A DNA stretch of 64,000 nt from Kitasatospora sp. NBC_00315. Its GTDB lineage: Bacteria > Actinomycetota > Actinomycetes > Streptomycetales > Streptomycetaceae. How positions within the stretch are numbered: position 1 is the first letter of the stretch; every line of letters begins with the position of its first letter. The notes beneath the pieces were generated by a model. That model ran no database searches and was not told where the DNA came from. It was given only the letters and a program-made list of their open reading frames with translations. The DNA is taken from assembly GCF_041435095.1 (NCBI RefSeq), contig NZ_CP108025.1, positions 4,464,001 through 4,528,000 of the forward strand, written 5' to 3'. Of this stretch, positions 51,836-59,701 are shown one piece after another. The position numbers and the translations under genes were made by a program.

Positions 51836-54800
51836 TCACCACGTTCGGTCGTCGGGAGGCAGGTCATGTCTCTCCCGGCGCATGCTGTGTTCGGCGGACT
51901 CGGCCAGCGCGCGGTAGAACTGCTCCTCCACACTGCCGCTAACGCAGTTGTCTGCTGATGTTGTGGCCCGAGCATGCTGCTCGACATCCTCGGCATACGG
52001 CTGGCCTGGCGTACCAGACCGCATCCCAGTGATGACGGCGGCGTGCAGGGCGCCTTGCAGTCTCGTCAGGGCTTCTTCTCCGAATTGGTCGGCTGAGCGC
52101 AGGCAACGGCCGACGAAGGCGAGGTCCCACACGAGTTCACGGGGGGCTTTGGCCAGGATTATCGCGACCACCTTCATCTTCGCCGGATCCGGAGCGTTCA
52201 GGTACTCGTCGATCACGTCGATGACCTGGGCGTCGAACGGTCCTGCAACGAGGGCGAAGACCTCGGCCCCCAAGTAACCTCTCCAGGCCGAGCCCGGGTC
52301 GGCGGCTAGCCATTCACGGATCTGCCGCAGCAGCGCTGGGAAGTCCTCGTGGTCGCGGAACGGGGGCGGTACCTGCCAGGCGAACGGAAGCGGAGAGTAG
52401 CCAGGTACTCGAGACTTCTCACAGGTTTCTACGCGCGCTTCGAGCAACTTGACGACACTGGCGGGTTCCGAGCGGGCGAGCTTTGCTAGGAACAACGCGA
52501 TCTCGTAGCCCTCGACCGAGGGGGACGAGACCAGCGTTTCAAGAAGCGCTTCCTTCTGGGGAGCGGACAGATCCGACCATGCCAGCGAGCCAGAAGGAGG
52601 CCCTGCCAGCGCGAGAGCGAACTCGCCGAGGCCAGCTCCGTCTGACAGTGATGCTGTGAGCAGTTCGATGACCAATTCTTTGTTCTGTACGCTGATCCGA
52701 CGAGCGGCGCCAAGGGCGGCGGCGCGTACGATGCGGTCCTCGTGTGCGGCCAGCTCGCGCAGTAGGCTCGGCTCACCGTTGAGTAGGTCGGGGCGGCCAC
52801 GCTGGATGCCGAAGGCATGGGCTACCTCGCGCGCTAGCTCGACATTGCCGCTGGAGGCGAGTCGGTGGCCCCAGTGGACAGAGCGGTCGCCCGTGGCGTT
52901 TCCCATCGCGATCAGGGCGATTGACACCAACGGCACGAATGGGCCTGTCGGGTCGGCCAGGGCGCGTCCGCACAAGGCTTCTCCCACCGCAGGCCGCCGC
53001 GTGATCAGGTCCCAAATGAATGGGCGAGCCCGCCCGGCGTCCGTCCCGAACACGCTCCGCTCCTCGCTGAGCAGAGCATCGATACGGGCAATGACCTGCT
53101 CGTCTGTCCAGCTAGTGAGAGTGCCGGCAACGTCTGCGAACAGAGTTTCTTGTGCCTGAAGCCAATTCGATGGGCCTGGGGAGCTTTCAGGATCGGTCGG
53201 TCCGCCATGCAGCGCCCGAGCGAGTTCGTAATCGGGCGACTTGAGAGTTGGTGGGAGGACGCTCGCCGCAAGCTGACGAAGGTCGTCGGGGCCGTAATGC
53301 GCCAGCCATTGCAGCTCGCTGCGGATGGCGACGAGGATCGCTGGAGCCAACGTGTGATCGAGGACGTAGCGACCCAGTCGGGCGAGAACCTCAGCCAAGT
53401 GTGGAAGCCAGGGCTGTTGCATCTCGGGGGTCACGTTCAGCCCGAAACCGCCGCGAGGCAGCGTCAGGGCAGCGCCGATCAGGGTTACGGCCGCCGAGGC
53501 GCGCTCAAGTCGGTCGTGGCCCAGCTCAGCGAAGGCGACGTCCAGGACGCTGCGTCGCAAATCCAGGATCTCTGGTGTCGGCATTAGCACGTACGGACGG
53601 AAGGTCAGAGCACCTGGTGTCCATCGCTCATCGTGTCCGTCCGTGGCCAGCAGAGGAGCTAGCACTGCGAGGGGGGCATGGGCGGATGGGCCATCGGAGG
53701 TGCGCTTCAGCCAGCGCTCCACCTGGGCGATGAGAATCCGCTGATGGTTGGTCGGGCCCAGGCGGGTGAAGCCTGCGAGTCCTTCCAGGACTCGCAGCGG
53801 ATGCTGAGGATGCTGGTTGGTCGCTCTTGTGTCGTCTCGCCCCAAATGCCATAGCAGACCTGCTGCCTGAGGAAGGAAGTCGGAATGATAGGCGACTGCC
53901 TGCAAGGCGGCTGGCAGCGCTTGCTGCACGTCGGTATCGGTGTATGTGTGTGTCAGCCCGAGCCCGATGTCGGCGGTGACCGGCTCGGCGGGGTGGTCGA
54001 CTGCCCAGGCGGCCAGGTGAAGGGTCCGCCGAGGTTGGAAGAAGGCGACCTTCGCGAGCACCTCCAGGACGCTTACACGTCCGCGCGCGTCAGCAGCGTG
54101 AAAAACAGCGGTGATCTGTGCCCACAGCGGTTCGATCAACTCGGTGCCAGTACCGGTGGCGTTCTCCTGCCAGTCGACGCGGCCTGCGTTCACCACAAGG
54201 TTGCGCAGTGCGCTACCTTCGGCGGCTTCCATAGCTCGGATTAGGTAGCCAGTGGGGATCCCAGAGCTGCGGTGGCGGGTAGCCCGGAGCAGCAGCGCGT
54301 CACCAAGCAGGTCTGGCACCACGCGTACCGCGTCCTTGTGGTGCAGCAGCACCCCGGCCTCAGTCAGCGCTGACAGATGTGGCGCCATGCTGTCGAACGT
54401 CAGGCCGGTTAGGGCTTCTAGCGATGTCCGCACCTCAGGCTCCGCGAGATGGGCGGGTTGGTAGGCCGCTAGCGCGCACAGAAGATCCTGGCGCTCTGTC
54501 TTCGAGGTGGAGTCGACGGTCAGAGCGTCGGCAAGCCGATCGGTCAGCTCCGTGTGCAGCCGGTCATCACCTTCGAATGCCGTGGGGTCCAAGCTGCCGC
54601 GGTTGATTAGCTGGGCGCCAGTGACGATCAAGAGCGGGCAGTCCCGTGCTGCAGCAGCAAGGCGCTGCGCGTATTGCCGTGATGGTTCATCCAGAACCTC
54701 GTCAGCCAGGGCCGTAGCGTCTTCGAACTCAAGGTCCCCGATCTCGATCACGGGAGCCTCGCTTACGTGCACGCTGACACGGGCAAGCTCGCGGCGGGTG

Positions 54801-55429
54801 TGCGCCAGACCGTAAGGTCGGAGCGAGAGCAGCACGTTGGCGGCGCTGTTGACGCTCTGCACCCCGGCGATGAGTTTCCCCAATGGGAAAGTCCCGTTGT
54901 GCGCGTCGTCGACGATCACAAGCAACTTACCGGTACTCGGCAGCTGCTCAAACGTCTCCTGATTGACCTCGGCAAGCTGGTCCAGAACTCGTACGGCGAC
55001 TGGATCCTGACTGTCATCCAGCGCCTCGCACAGCGAGGTAAGGATTTTGGTCTTGCCGGTTCCACCCCGGCCAACTAGCAGATTGACCTCTCCTTGCTTG
55101 TCCCTGGCGAACGAGACCAAGCTGCTGACGATCGGTGTGCGTCCGACGAGTCGCCAGCGATGCGTGTAGACCGCGCCCTTGTTCATCCGCTGCAGGTACT
55201 CGCCTGGCCCAAGCCAGGTTTCCGAACGCTGTGAGCTGGTGTAGTGGTGGTGTACGTCACCAAGGATGTTGTCGTGCGCGCCGGCCCCCACTACGCGATT
55301 GTTGTCCCCTTCGACATACGTGTCGGCCGTCTGCTCGGCTGCGGGGCCTTGGGGTCCTGTGCCTCGCGCAGATTTGCTTGACTCGCGAGGCTTCGGCTTG
55401 TTTCGGCGCCAGAACGGAGGCGGTGTCAT
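51836..55429 (-). CDS. STAND/NLR-like NTPase with N-terminal 20-residue repeat motif
   Basis: A 1197-aa protein. Residues 39-58 are VEGDNNRVVGAGAHDNILGD, a copy of a motif found twice in the adjacent membrane protein. An AAA/STAND-type NTPase follows: Walker A GRGGTGKT (120-127), Walker B LLVIVDDAH (to 177), and a LSLRPYGLAHTRRELARVSV sensor-like segment. From about 400 to the end it is a helical repeat array of HEAT/ARM character (AAALGAARRISVQNKELVIE), a probable sensor. The start overlaps the upstream stop by 4 bp. This is the architecture of NLR-like immune receptors that signal through a shared prion-like motif. It lies between the integrase and the tRNA-Pro. Confidence 0.8.
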   Translation of the reverse strand: MTPPPFWRRNKPKPRESSKSARGTGPQGPAAEQTADTYVEGDNNRVVGAGAHDNILGDVHHHYTSSQRSETWLGPGEYLQRMNKGAVYTHRWRLVGRTPIVSSLVSFARDKQGEVNLLVGRGGTGKTKILTSLCEALDDSQDPVAVRVLDQLAEVNQETFEQLPSTGKLLVIVDDAHNGTFPLGKLIAGVQSVNSAANVLLSLRPYGLAHTRRELARVSVHVSEAPVIEIGDLEFEDATALADEVLDEPSRQYAQRLAAAARDCPLLIVTGAQLINRGSLDPTAFEGDDRLHTELTDRLADALTVDSTSKTERQDLLCALAAYQPAHLAEPEVRTSLEALTGLTFDSMAPHLSALTEAGVLLHHKDAVRVVPDLLGDALLLRATRHRSSGIPTGYLIRAMEAAEGSALRNLVVNAGRVDWQENATGTGTELIEPLWAQITAVFHAADARGRVSVLEVLAKVAFFQPRRTLHLAAWAVDHPAEPVTADIGLGLTHTYTDTDVQQALPAALQAVAYHSDFLPQAAGLLWHLGRDDTRATNQHPQHPLRVLEGLAGFTRLGPTNHQRILIAQVERWLKRTSDGPSAHAPLAVLAPLLATDGHDERWTPGALTFRPYVLMPTPEILDLRRSVLDVAFAELGHDRLERASAAVTLIGAALTLPRGGFGLNVTPEMQQPWLPHLAEVLARLGRYVLDHTLAPAILVAIRSELQWLAHYGPDDLRQLAASVLPPTLKSPDYELARALHGGPTDPESSPGPSNWLQAQETLFADVAGTLTSWTDEQVIARIDALLSEERSVFGTDAGRARPFIWDLITRRPAVGEALCGRALADPTGPFVPLVSIALIAMGNATGDRSVHWGHRLASSGNVELAREVAHAFGIQRGRPDLLNGEPSLLRELAAHEDRIVRAAALGAARRISVQNKELVIELLTASLSDGAGLGEFALALAGPPSGSLAWSDLSAPQKEALLETLVSSPSVEGYEIALFLAKLARSEPASVVKLLEARVETCEKSRVPGYSPLPFAWQVPPPFRDHEDFPALLRQIREWLAADPGSAWRGYLGAEVFALVAGPFDAQVIDVIDEYLNAPDPAKMKVVAIILAKAPRELVWDLAFVGRCLRSADQFGEEALTRLQGALHAAVITGMRSGTPGQPYAEDVEQHARATTSADNCVSGSVEEQFYRALAESAEHSMRRERHDLPPDDRTW

Positions 55430-55902
55430 GAGTGGTCGTGACCTTCGATCTCGTCGCCGAAATCGTTGTGGTGCGCACCGGTCCCCGCGACGCGGTTACG
55501 GCTGCCGTTTACGTCCGTGCCACCTCCTTCCAGCGGTGCTTCCTCAGCGGGAGATGGCAAAGACTTCTTAGGTCGGGCGGTTGGCGTACTCTTCCCGGCC
55601 CCGTTGCTTCGGTCACCGAAAGTGTTGTCGTGGGCAGCCGCTCCGGCAACTCGGTTGTCATGCCCGCTGACCGAAGTGTGGCCTGGCGCCGCCTTGTTCC
55701 TTCGACGCCCGAGCTCCCCGAATGCGCCAGTCACGACGGTTGCGAAGGCAGTGCAAACCACCCATCGGTTGGCGCCGTCTCGCGGATGCCCGAGCCAGGC
55801 GCATAGGCTCCAGGACAGGCCCAGCAGTACTACGAAAGCCACCGCGAGGATCCCGCAGCGGATCACCAAGTCGCGGTGTTGGCCTTGACGTTGCTCCGAC
55901 AT
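55426..55902 (-). CDS. two-TM protein with two copies of the shared motif (candidate effector)
   Basis: A 158-aa protein with two membrane segments (about 13-37, CGILAVAFVVLLGLSWSLCAW; 45-63, RWVVCTAFATVVTGAFG). A cytoplasmic-looking tail follows with VSGHDNRVAGAAAHDNTFGD (78-97) and VNGSRNRVAGTGAHHNDFGD (131-150), joined by a Pro/Ser-rich linker. Both match the NTPase motif at its residues 39-58. ATG at 55902 follows AGGAGGGGGG. It is translated just before the NTPase (ATGA overlap). A small membrane protein with the motif is the expected form of a pore or membrane-damaging effector, but the role is inferred. Confidence 0.75.
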   Translation of the reverse strand: MSEQRQGQHRDLVIRCGILAVAFVVLLGLSWSLCAWLGHPRDGANRWVVCTAFATVVTGAFGELGRRRNKAAPGHTSVSGHDNRVAGAAAHDNTFGDRSNGAGKSTPTARPKKSLPSPAEEAPLEGGGTDVNGSRNRVAGTGAHHNDFGDEIEGHDHS

Positions 55903-56164
55903 GAAGCCCCCCTCCTAGTTATGGGAGGACCCACCCTCCCACTGCCCGCGCTGCCTGATCCCGGTAGAACGAGGATGCTGCCACCAACCCGTTCCGCCGT
56001 CGGGTGAGCGATGAGGTCCTTGTGGTGCACTACAGCCGAGTTCCCGGCATCACCTAGCTTAGGCACTGCCTGTGACACGCGTCACCAGCGATTTCTGAGG
56101 TGCCTGTTGCGCCGTCAGCTGGGTGTGGGAGTCGCCTCTGCTGGCAGCCGCTGAGGTTTGCTGT

Positions 56165-56178
56165 GGTTGCTGTACTTC
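56165..56178. repeat. candidate integrase arm site, right end
   Basis: GGTTGCTGTACTTC is identical to 37435-37448 near the left end. Confidence 0.5.
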
Positions 56179-56195
56179 CGTGCTGGCACATACGT

Positions 56196-56231
56196 CAGAG
56201 GCCCTACCGGATTTCTCCGATAGGGCCTCTG
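56196..56231 (-). terminator. terminator of tRNA-Pro
   Basis: A stem-loop (CAGAGGCCCTA with TAGGGCCTCTG, 56196-56206 and 56221-56231) directly downstream of the minus-strand tRNA. Its relatives occur beside each tRNA-Pro scar. Confidence 0.7.
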
Positions 56232-56238
56232 ACCTGGG

Positions 56239-56312
<74 letters not shown>

Positions 56313-56448
56313 GTCCTGCTGTTGTTGCCTCCGTCTCCGGTGCAACGAGTAGAACTCTACCGGACGCTCGCCGGGAGACGAAATCCGATTCCCGGGCCGG
56401 TTCCGCAGCAGGTCGGAGCCGGGGGAGTGGGCCGGGCCGGCGGGTCGG

Positions 56449-57390
56449 TCAGCGGGTGGGGACGAGGGTGAGGAGGGTGGCCTCGGGCGGGCAGGCGAAG
56501 CGGACGGGGGTGTAACGGTTGGTTCCGCAGCCGGCCGAGACGTGGAGGTGGGAGACCCGGCCGCCGGCCTGGTGGGTGGAGAGGCCCTTGACCCGTTTGG
56601 CGTCCAGGTCGCAGTTGGTGACCAGGGCGCCGTAGAACGGGATGCAGAGCTGACCGCCATGGGTGTGACCCGCGAGGATCAGGGGGTAGCGGTCGGCGGT
56701 GAAGGCGTCGAGGACGCGCAGGTACGGGGCGTGGACGACGGCCAGCGAGAGGTCGGCGTCGGCGGACGGGCCGCCGGCCACCTCGGAGTAGCGGTCGCGG
56801 CGGATGTGCGGGTCGTCGAGGCCGGTGAACTCGAGGTCGAGGCCGCCGATCGGGAGTCGGCCGCGCGCGTTCGTGAGGTCCAGCCAGCCGGCTGCGTCGA
56901 AGCTGTCGCGCAGCTTCTCCCACGGGTTGTGGACGGCGCCGCTGATGCCGCGCTTCCCCGAGCCGTCCGGGTTGTTCAGGCCGTGGATGCCGCTGCGCAT
57001 CGCCGAGAGGTAGCGTGCGGGGTTCTTGCGGGCCGGGCCGTAGTAGTCGTTGGAACCGAAGACGTAGACGCCGGGGAATTCCATCAGCGGGCCGAGCGCG
57101 TCGAGGGTGGCGGGGACACCGAGCGGGTCGGAGAGGTTGTCCCCGGTGTTCACGACGAGGTCGGGCCGCAGACCGGCGAGGCTCTTCAGCCAGCGCTGCT
57201 TCTTCTCCTGGCCGGTCACCATGTGGATGTCGGAGACCTGCAGCACCCGGATGGGCCGGGCGCCCTTCGGCAGAACAGGCACGTCGACCCGGCGCAGCCG
57301 GAACGAGCGGACCTCGTAGCCGGCGGAGTAGGCGAGGCAGGCGGCGCCGGTGGCGGCGATTCCGAGGGGGACGGAGTACAGCGGTCGCAT
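56449..57390 (-). CDS. metallophosphoesterase, YkuE-like
   Basis: A 313-aa protein with an N-terminal membrane/signal segment (YSVPLGIAATGAACLAYSAG). The calcineurin-like metal site is seen in VLQVSDIHM (D, H), VVNTGDNLSD (GD-N), VFGSNDYYGP (N-D), AVVHAPY and LAGHTHGGQL (GHxH). Family members hydrolyse phosphoesters at or outside the membrane. It is the first chromosomal gene after the element and is preceded by the tRNA-Pro on the same strand. Confidence 0.92.
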   Translation of the reverse strand: MRPLYSVPLGIAATGAACLAYSAGYEVRSFRLRRVDVPVLPKGARPIRVLQVSDIHMVTGQEKKQRWLKSLAGLRPDLVVNTGDNLSDPLGVPATLDALGPLMEFPGVYVFGSNDYYGPARKNPARYLSAMRSGIHGLNNPDGSGKRGISGAVHNPWEKLRDSFDAAGWLDLTNARGRLPIGGLDLEFTGLDDPHIRRDRYSEVAGGPSADADLSLAVVHAPYLRVLDAFTADRYPLILAGHTHGGQLCIPFYGALVTNCDLDAKRVKGLSTHQAGGRVSHLHVSAGCGTNRYTPVRFACPPEATLLTLVPTR

Positions 57391-57510
57391 CGGTCCATGC
57401 TCTCAGACGCTTGATCAGCCGGTGCACTGCCGGTCGGTCCCCGAGCACCTGCCCCCTCGGAGGCCCGGGCCCCGGACCTCCGGCGCCGGAGCGTGGCGGC
57501 CGCCCGGCAG

Positions 57511-58770
57511 TCAGGCGTTGCGACGCCGGCGGGCCAGCCAGAAGGCGCCGGCGCCGAAGGTCACCAGCGCGGCGGCGAGGGCCGCGATCAGCGGGGCGCT
57601 GCCCGCACCGGTGTGGGCGAGCTGGTCGGTGGACGGGGCGCCCGCGGTGTCCTCCTCGTCGGCGGCGGCGGCGGTCGGAGCAGGAGCGGTCGTGGCGGCC
57701 GTGGCGGTGGCCGAGGGCGACGCCGTGACCGGAGCCGTGGCGGTCGGCGAGGCGGTCGGGGCGGGCGAGGACGCGGCCGCCGTGATCTTCAGGTCGGTGC
57801 CGCGCTCGCACATGGTGGTCCCCACGAACGGCATGTCCACCCACTCGTTGACGAGCACGCACGGGGCGAGCGTGGTGGTGCCGACCGGGGTGTCGGCGGC
57901 GAACGAGACCCGCACCCGCGTGGTCGTGGTCGCACCGGCCCGGATGCCGGAGTCACGGCCCTCCAGGTAGAAGCCGGGGCGGTCCTCGGCATCCTTCCCG
58001 GACACCGGGGCCAGCGTGGCCCAGGTGCCGTCGGCCTTCCTGACCTGCACGGTCGCGTGCCTGTCGGCGAACAGGACGTTGCCGACGTTGACGTAGTCCG
58101 ACGGGGTCGGGTTGGCCAGCACGGCGTCGAACTCGATGGGCGCGCCGCCCGCGACGGCGGTGGCGGGCACGCCGGCGAGCGCGGTGGAGACCGAGTCGAC
58201 CTTGATCGTGCTGGTGTTCTCGGCGACGGTTTCGGCCGGGACGGAGACAGGCCGGGCGACCAGGGCCGAGTGCAGGCGGATCGATGCGAAGCCGCCGTTG
58301 GTGGCGCCGTGGTGCGGTGTGCCCAGCGGTGCGCCGATGCGCAGCTGCACGGTCCGCTGCCCGCCGGCCGGCACCGGGATGTCGCCCGGCACGGTGCCGC
58401 GCTGCTCGGTGTTCTCGGCGTCGGCGGGCGTCAGCGGAACGGACTTCCACGAGCCGTCTGCAGGGTCGCGGTAGTCGATGACCAGGCCGTTCGGCGGCGT
58501 GCCGGGACCGGTGACGGCGTCCAGGGCGAGACCGAAGGTCCCGCTCTCGGTGCCCGGGTTGGTGATCGTCTCGCTGAACGCGACCGGCCGGCCCGCGCCG
58601 CCGACCGAGGCCGGGGCCTGGACGGAGAGCTCGACCTTCGCCGGGGCCGCCTCGGCGGCCGGCGCCGTCGCGAGGGAGGAGCCGGCGGCCAGCAGGGCGC
58701 CGAGAGCGCCGGTTGCCACGGCGGCGGTGCGGGAGCGGCGGAGGCTGCGGTTCGTGGTGGTGGCGCTCAT
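57511..58770 (-). CDS. LAHTG-anchored surface protein (sortase substrate)
   Basis: A 419-aa protein with a basic signal peptide (SLRRSRTAAVATGALGALLA AGSSLATAPAAEA). Beta-rich repeats follow (VELSVQAPASVGGAGRPVAF SETITNPGTESGTF), then a Thr/Pro/Ala spacer, LAHTG (384-388), a membrane helix (PLIAALAAALVTFGAGAFWLA) and RRRRNA. Class E sortases of actinomycetes recognise LAxTG. Its folding style and promoter match the lipoprotein at 30519-31781. ATG at 58770 follows GGGGGATC. The 5' leader is long (227 bp) and repeat-filled. Confidence 0.85.
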   Translation of the reverse strand: MSATTTNRSLRRSRTAAVATGALGALLAAGSSLATAPAAEAAPAKVELSVQAPASVGGAGRPVAFSETITNPGTESGTFGLALDAVTGPGTPPNGLVIDYRDPADGSWKSVPLTPADAENTEQRGTVPGDIPVPAGGQRTVQLRIGAPLGTPHHGATNGGFASIRLHSALVARPVSVPAETVAENTSTIKVDSVSTALAGVPATAVAGGAPIEFDAVLANPTPSDYVNVGNVLFADRHATVQVRKADGTWATLAPVSGKDAEDRPGFYLEGRDSGIRAGATTTTRVRVSFAADTPVGTTTLAPCVLVNEWVDMPFVGTTMCERGTDLKITAAASSPAPTASPTATAPVTASPSATATAATTAPAPTAAAADEEDTAGAPSTDQLAHTGAGSAPLIAALAAALVTFGAGAFWLARRRRNA

Positions 58771-58860
58771 CGGGATCCCCCTGGGATTTCTGGCTGCGGG
58801 CATGCGTCAGCTGCGATCGGCGGTGCGGATGGGTGGCGCTGGGGCGGAGCGTGCTGTCTG

Positions 58861-58962
58861 CTCGGCGGTGGTGCTCGGCGGTGGTGCTCGGCGGTGGTGC
58901 TCGGCGGCCGGGTGTTCAGCGATGGTGCTCGGCGGCCGGGTGTTCAGCGATGGTGCTCGGCG
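58861..58962. repeat. tandem repeats in the leader of the LAHTG gene
   Basis: Three copies of CTCGGCGGTGGTG (13 bp, 58861-58899) are followed by two copies of a 28-bp unit (58900-58955) and a partial one. They lie between the ECF-type promoter and the start codon, so they would be in the mRNA leader. Confidence 0.8.
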
Positions 58963-58996
58963 GGTCCGAGGGGCGGTTTCCCACCGCTCACTCAAG

Positions 58997-59023
58997 TAGA
59001 CGTGCGGCGGGCCCGGGGGTTGC
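58997..59023 (-). promoter_or_regulatory. ECF-type promoter, GCAACC-N15-CGTCTA
   Basis: On the minus strand GCAACC (59023-59018) and CGTCTA (59002-58997) have a 15-bp spacer, identical to 31892-31918. The flanks also match (CACCT before the -35; a C/G-rich spacer ending GCA). Confidence 0.65.
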
Positions 59024-59118
59024 AGGTGGTTCCCGAATTTCTTTCCCGGACGTCCGGCGGGCGGTCGGCGACCGCTTAATGCCGGGCGACGACGGGGCCG
59101 GAGTGCGAGACTCGGGGC

Positions 59119-59571
59119 ATGACGACGCTCAAGGAGCAGCTGCACGAGGACCTCACGGCTGCCATCAGGACCAGGGACGAACTCGTCTCCTCCACCCTCC
59201 GACTCTCGCTGACCGCGATCACCAGCGAGGAGGTGGCGGGCGAGGAGAAGCGGGAGCTCTCGGACGACGAGGTCCTGAAGGTGCTCGCCCGGGAGGCGAA
59301 GAAGCGCCGTGAGGCGGCCGAGGCCTTCGCGAAGGCCGACCGGACGGAGTCGGCCGCGCGGGAGCGGGCCGAGGGCGAGGTGCTGGCGCGCTACCTGCCC
59401 CAGCAGCTCTCCGACGAGGAGTTGGCGACGATCGTCGCCGCCGCGGTGGCGCAGAGCGGGGCGAGCGGTCCGCAGGGGATCGGCGCGGTGATGAAGCTGG
59501 TGAAGCCGAAGGTGGACGGGCTGGCCGAGGGCGGCCGGGTGGCCGCCGCGGTACGGACCGCACTCTCCTGA
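59119..59571 (+). CDS. GatB/YqeY domain-containing protein
   Basis: A 150-aa helical protein: MTTLKEQLHEDLTAAIRTRD, TLRLSLTAITSEEVA, LSDDEVLKVLAREAKKRREA, VLARYLPQQLSDEELATIVA and a C-terminal GIGAVMKLVKPKVDGLAEGG segment. It corresponds to YqeY, related to the tRNA-binding tail of GatB; its cellular role is not settled. ATG at 59119. It is divergent from the LAHTG gene and convergent with the PBP gene. Confidence 0.93.
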   Translation: MTTLKEQLHEDLTAAIRTRDELVSSTLRLSLTAITSEEVAGEEKRELSDDEVLKVLAREAKKRREAAEAFAKADRTESAARERAEGEVLARYLPQQLSDEELATIVAAAVAQSGASGPQGIGAVMKLVKPKVDGLAEGGRVAAAVRTALS

Positions 59572-59639
59572 GCCGGGCCACCGCTCACCGCCCGGGCCAC
59601 CGCGCAGCGGTCCGTGGCCCGGCCTCCGCCCAGCAGTGA

Positions 59640-59680
59640 CGCCGGAGGGCGCCTCCCCACCGGGGAGGCGCCCTCCGGCG
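59640..59680. terminator. bidirectional terminator between YqeY and PBP genes
   Basis: A perfect 19-bp stem (59640-59658 with 59662-59680) and a 3-nt loop, placed between convergent genes. Confidence 0.8.
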
Positions 59681-59701
59681 TTGCACGGGTCCGTGCGGAG
59701 G

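Noticed and set aside
56357-57862. 501-codon minus-strand frame across the metallophosphoesterase gene
   Set aside because: Frame-shifted shadow; the 313-aa frame has the full metallophosphoesterase signature.
58861-58962. CRISPR or phage-type repeats
   Set aside because: Simple tandem duplications in an mRNA leader without unique spacers.
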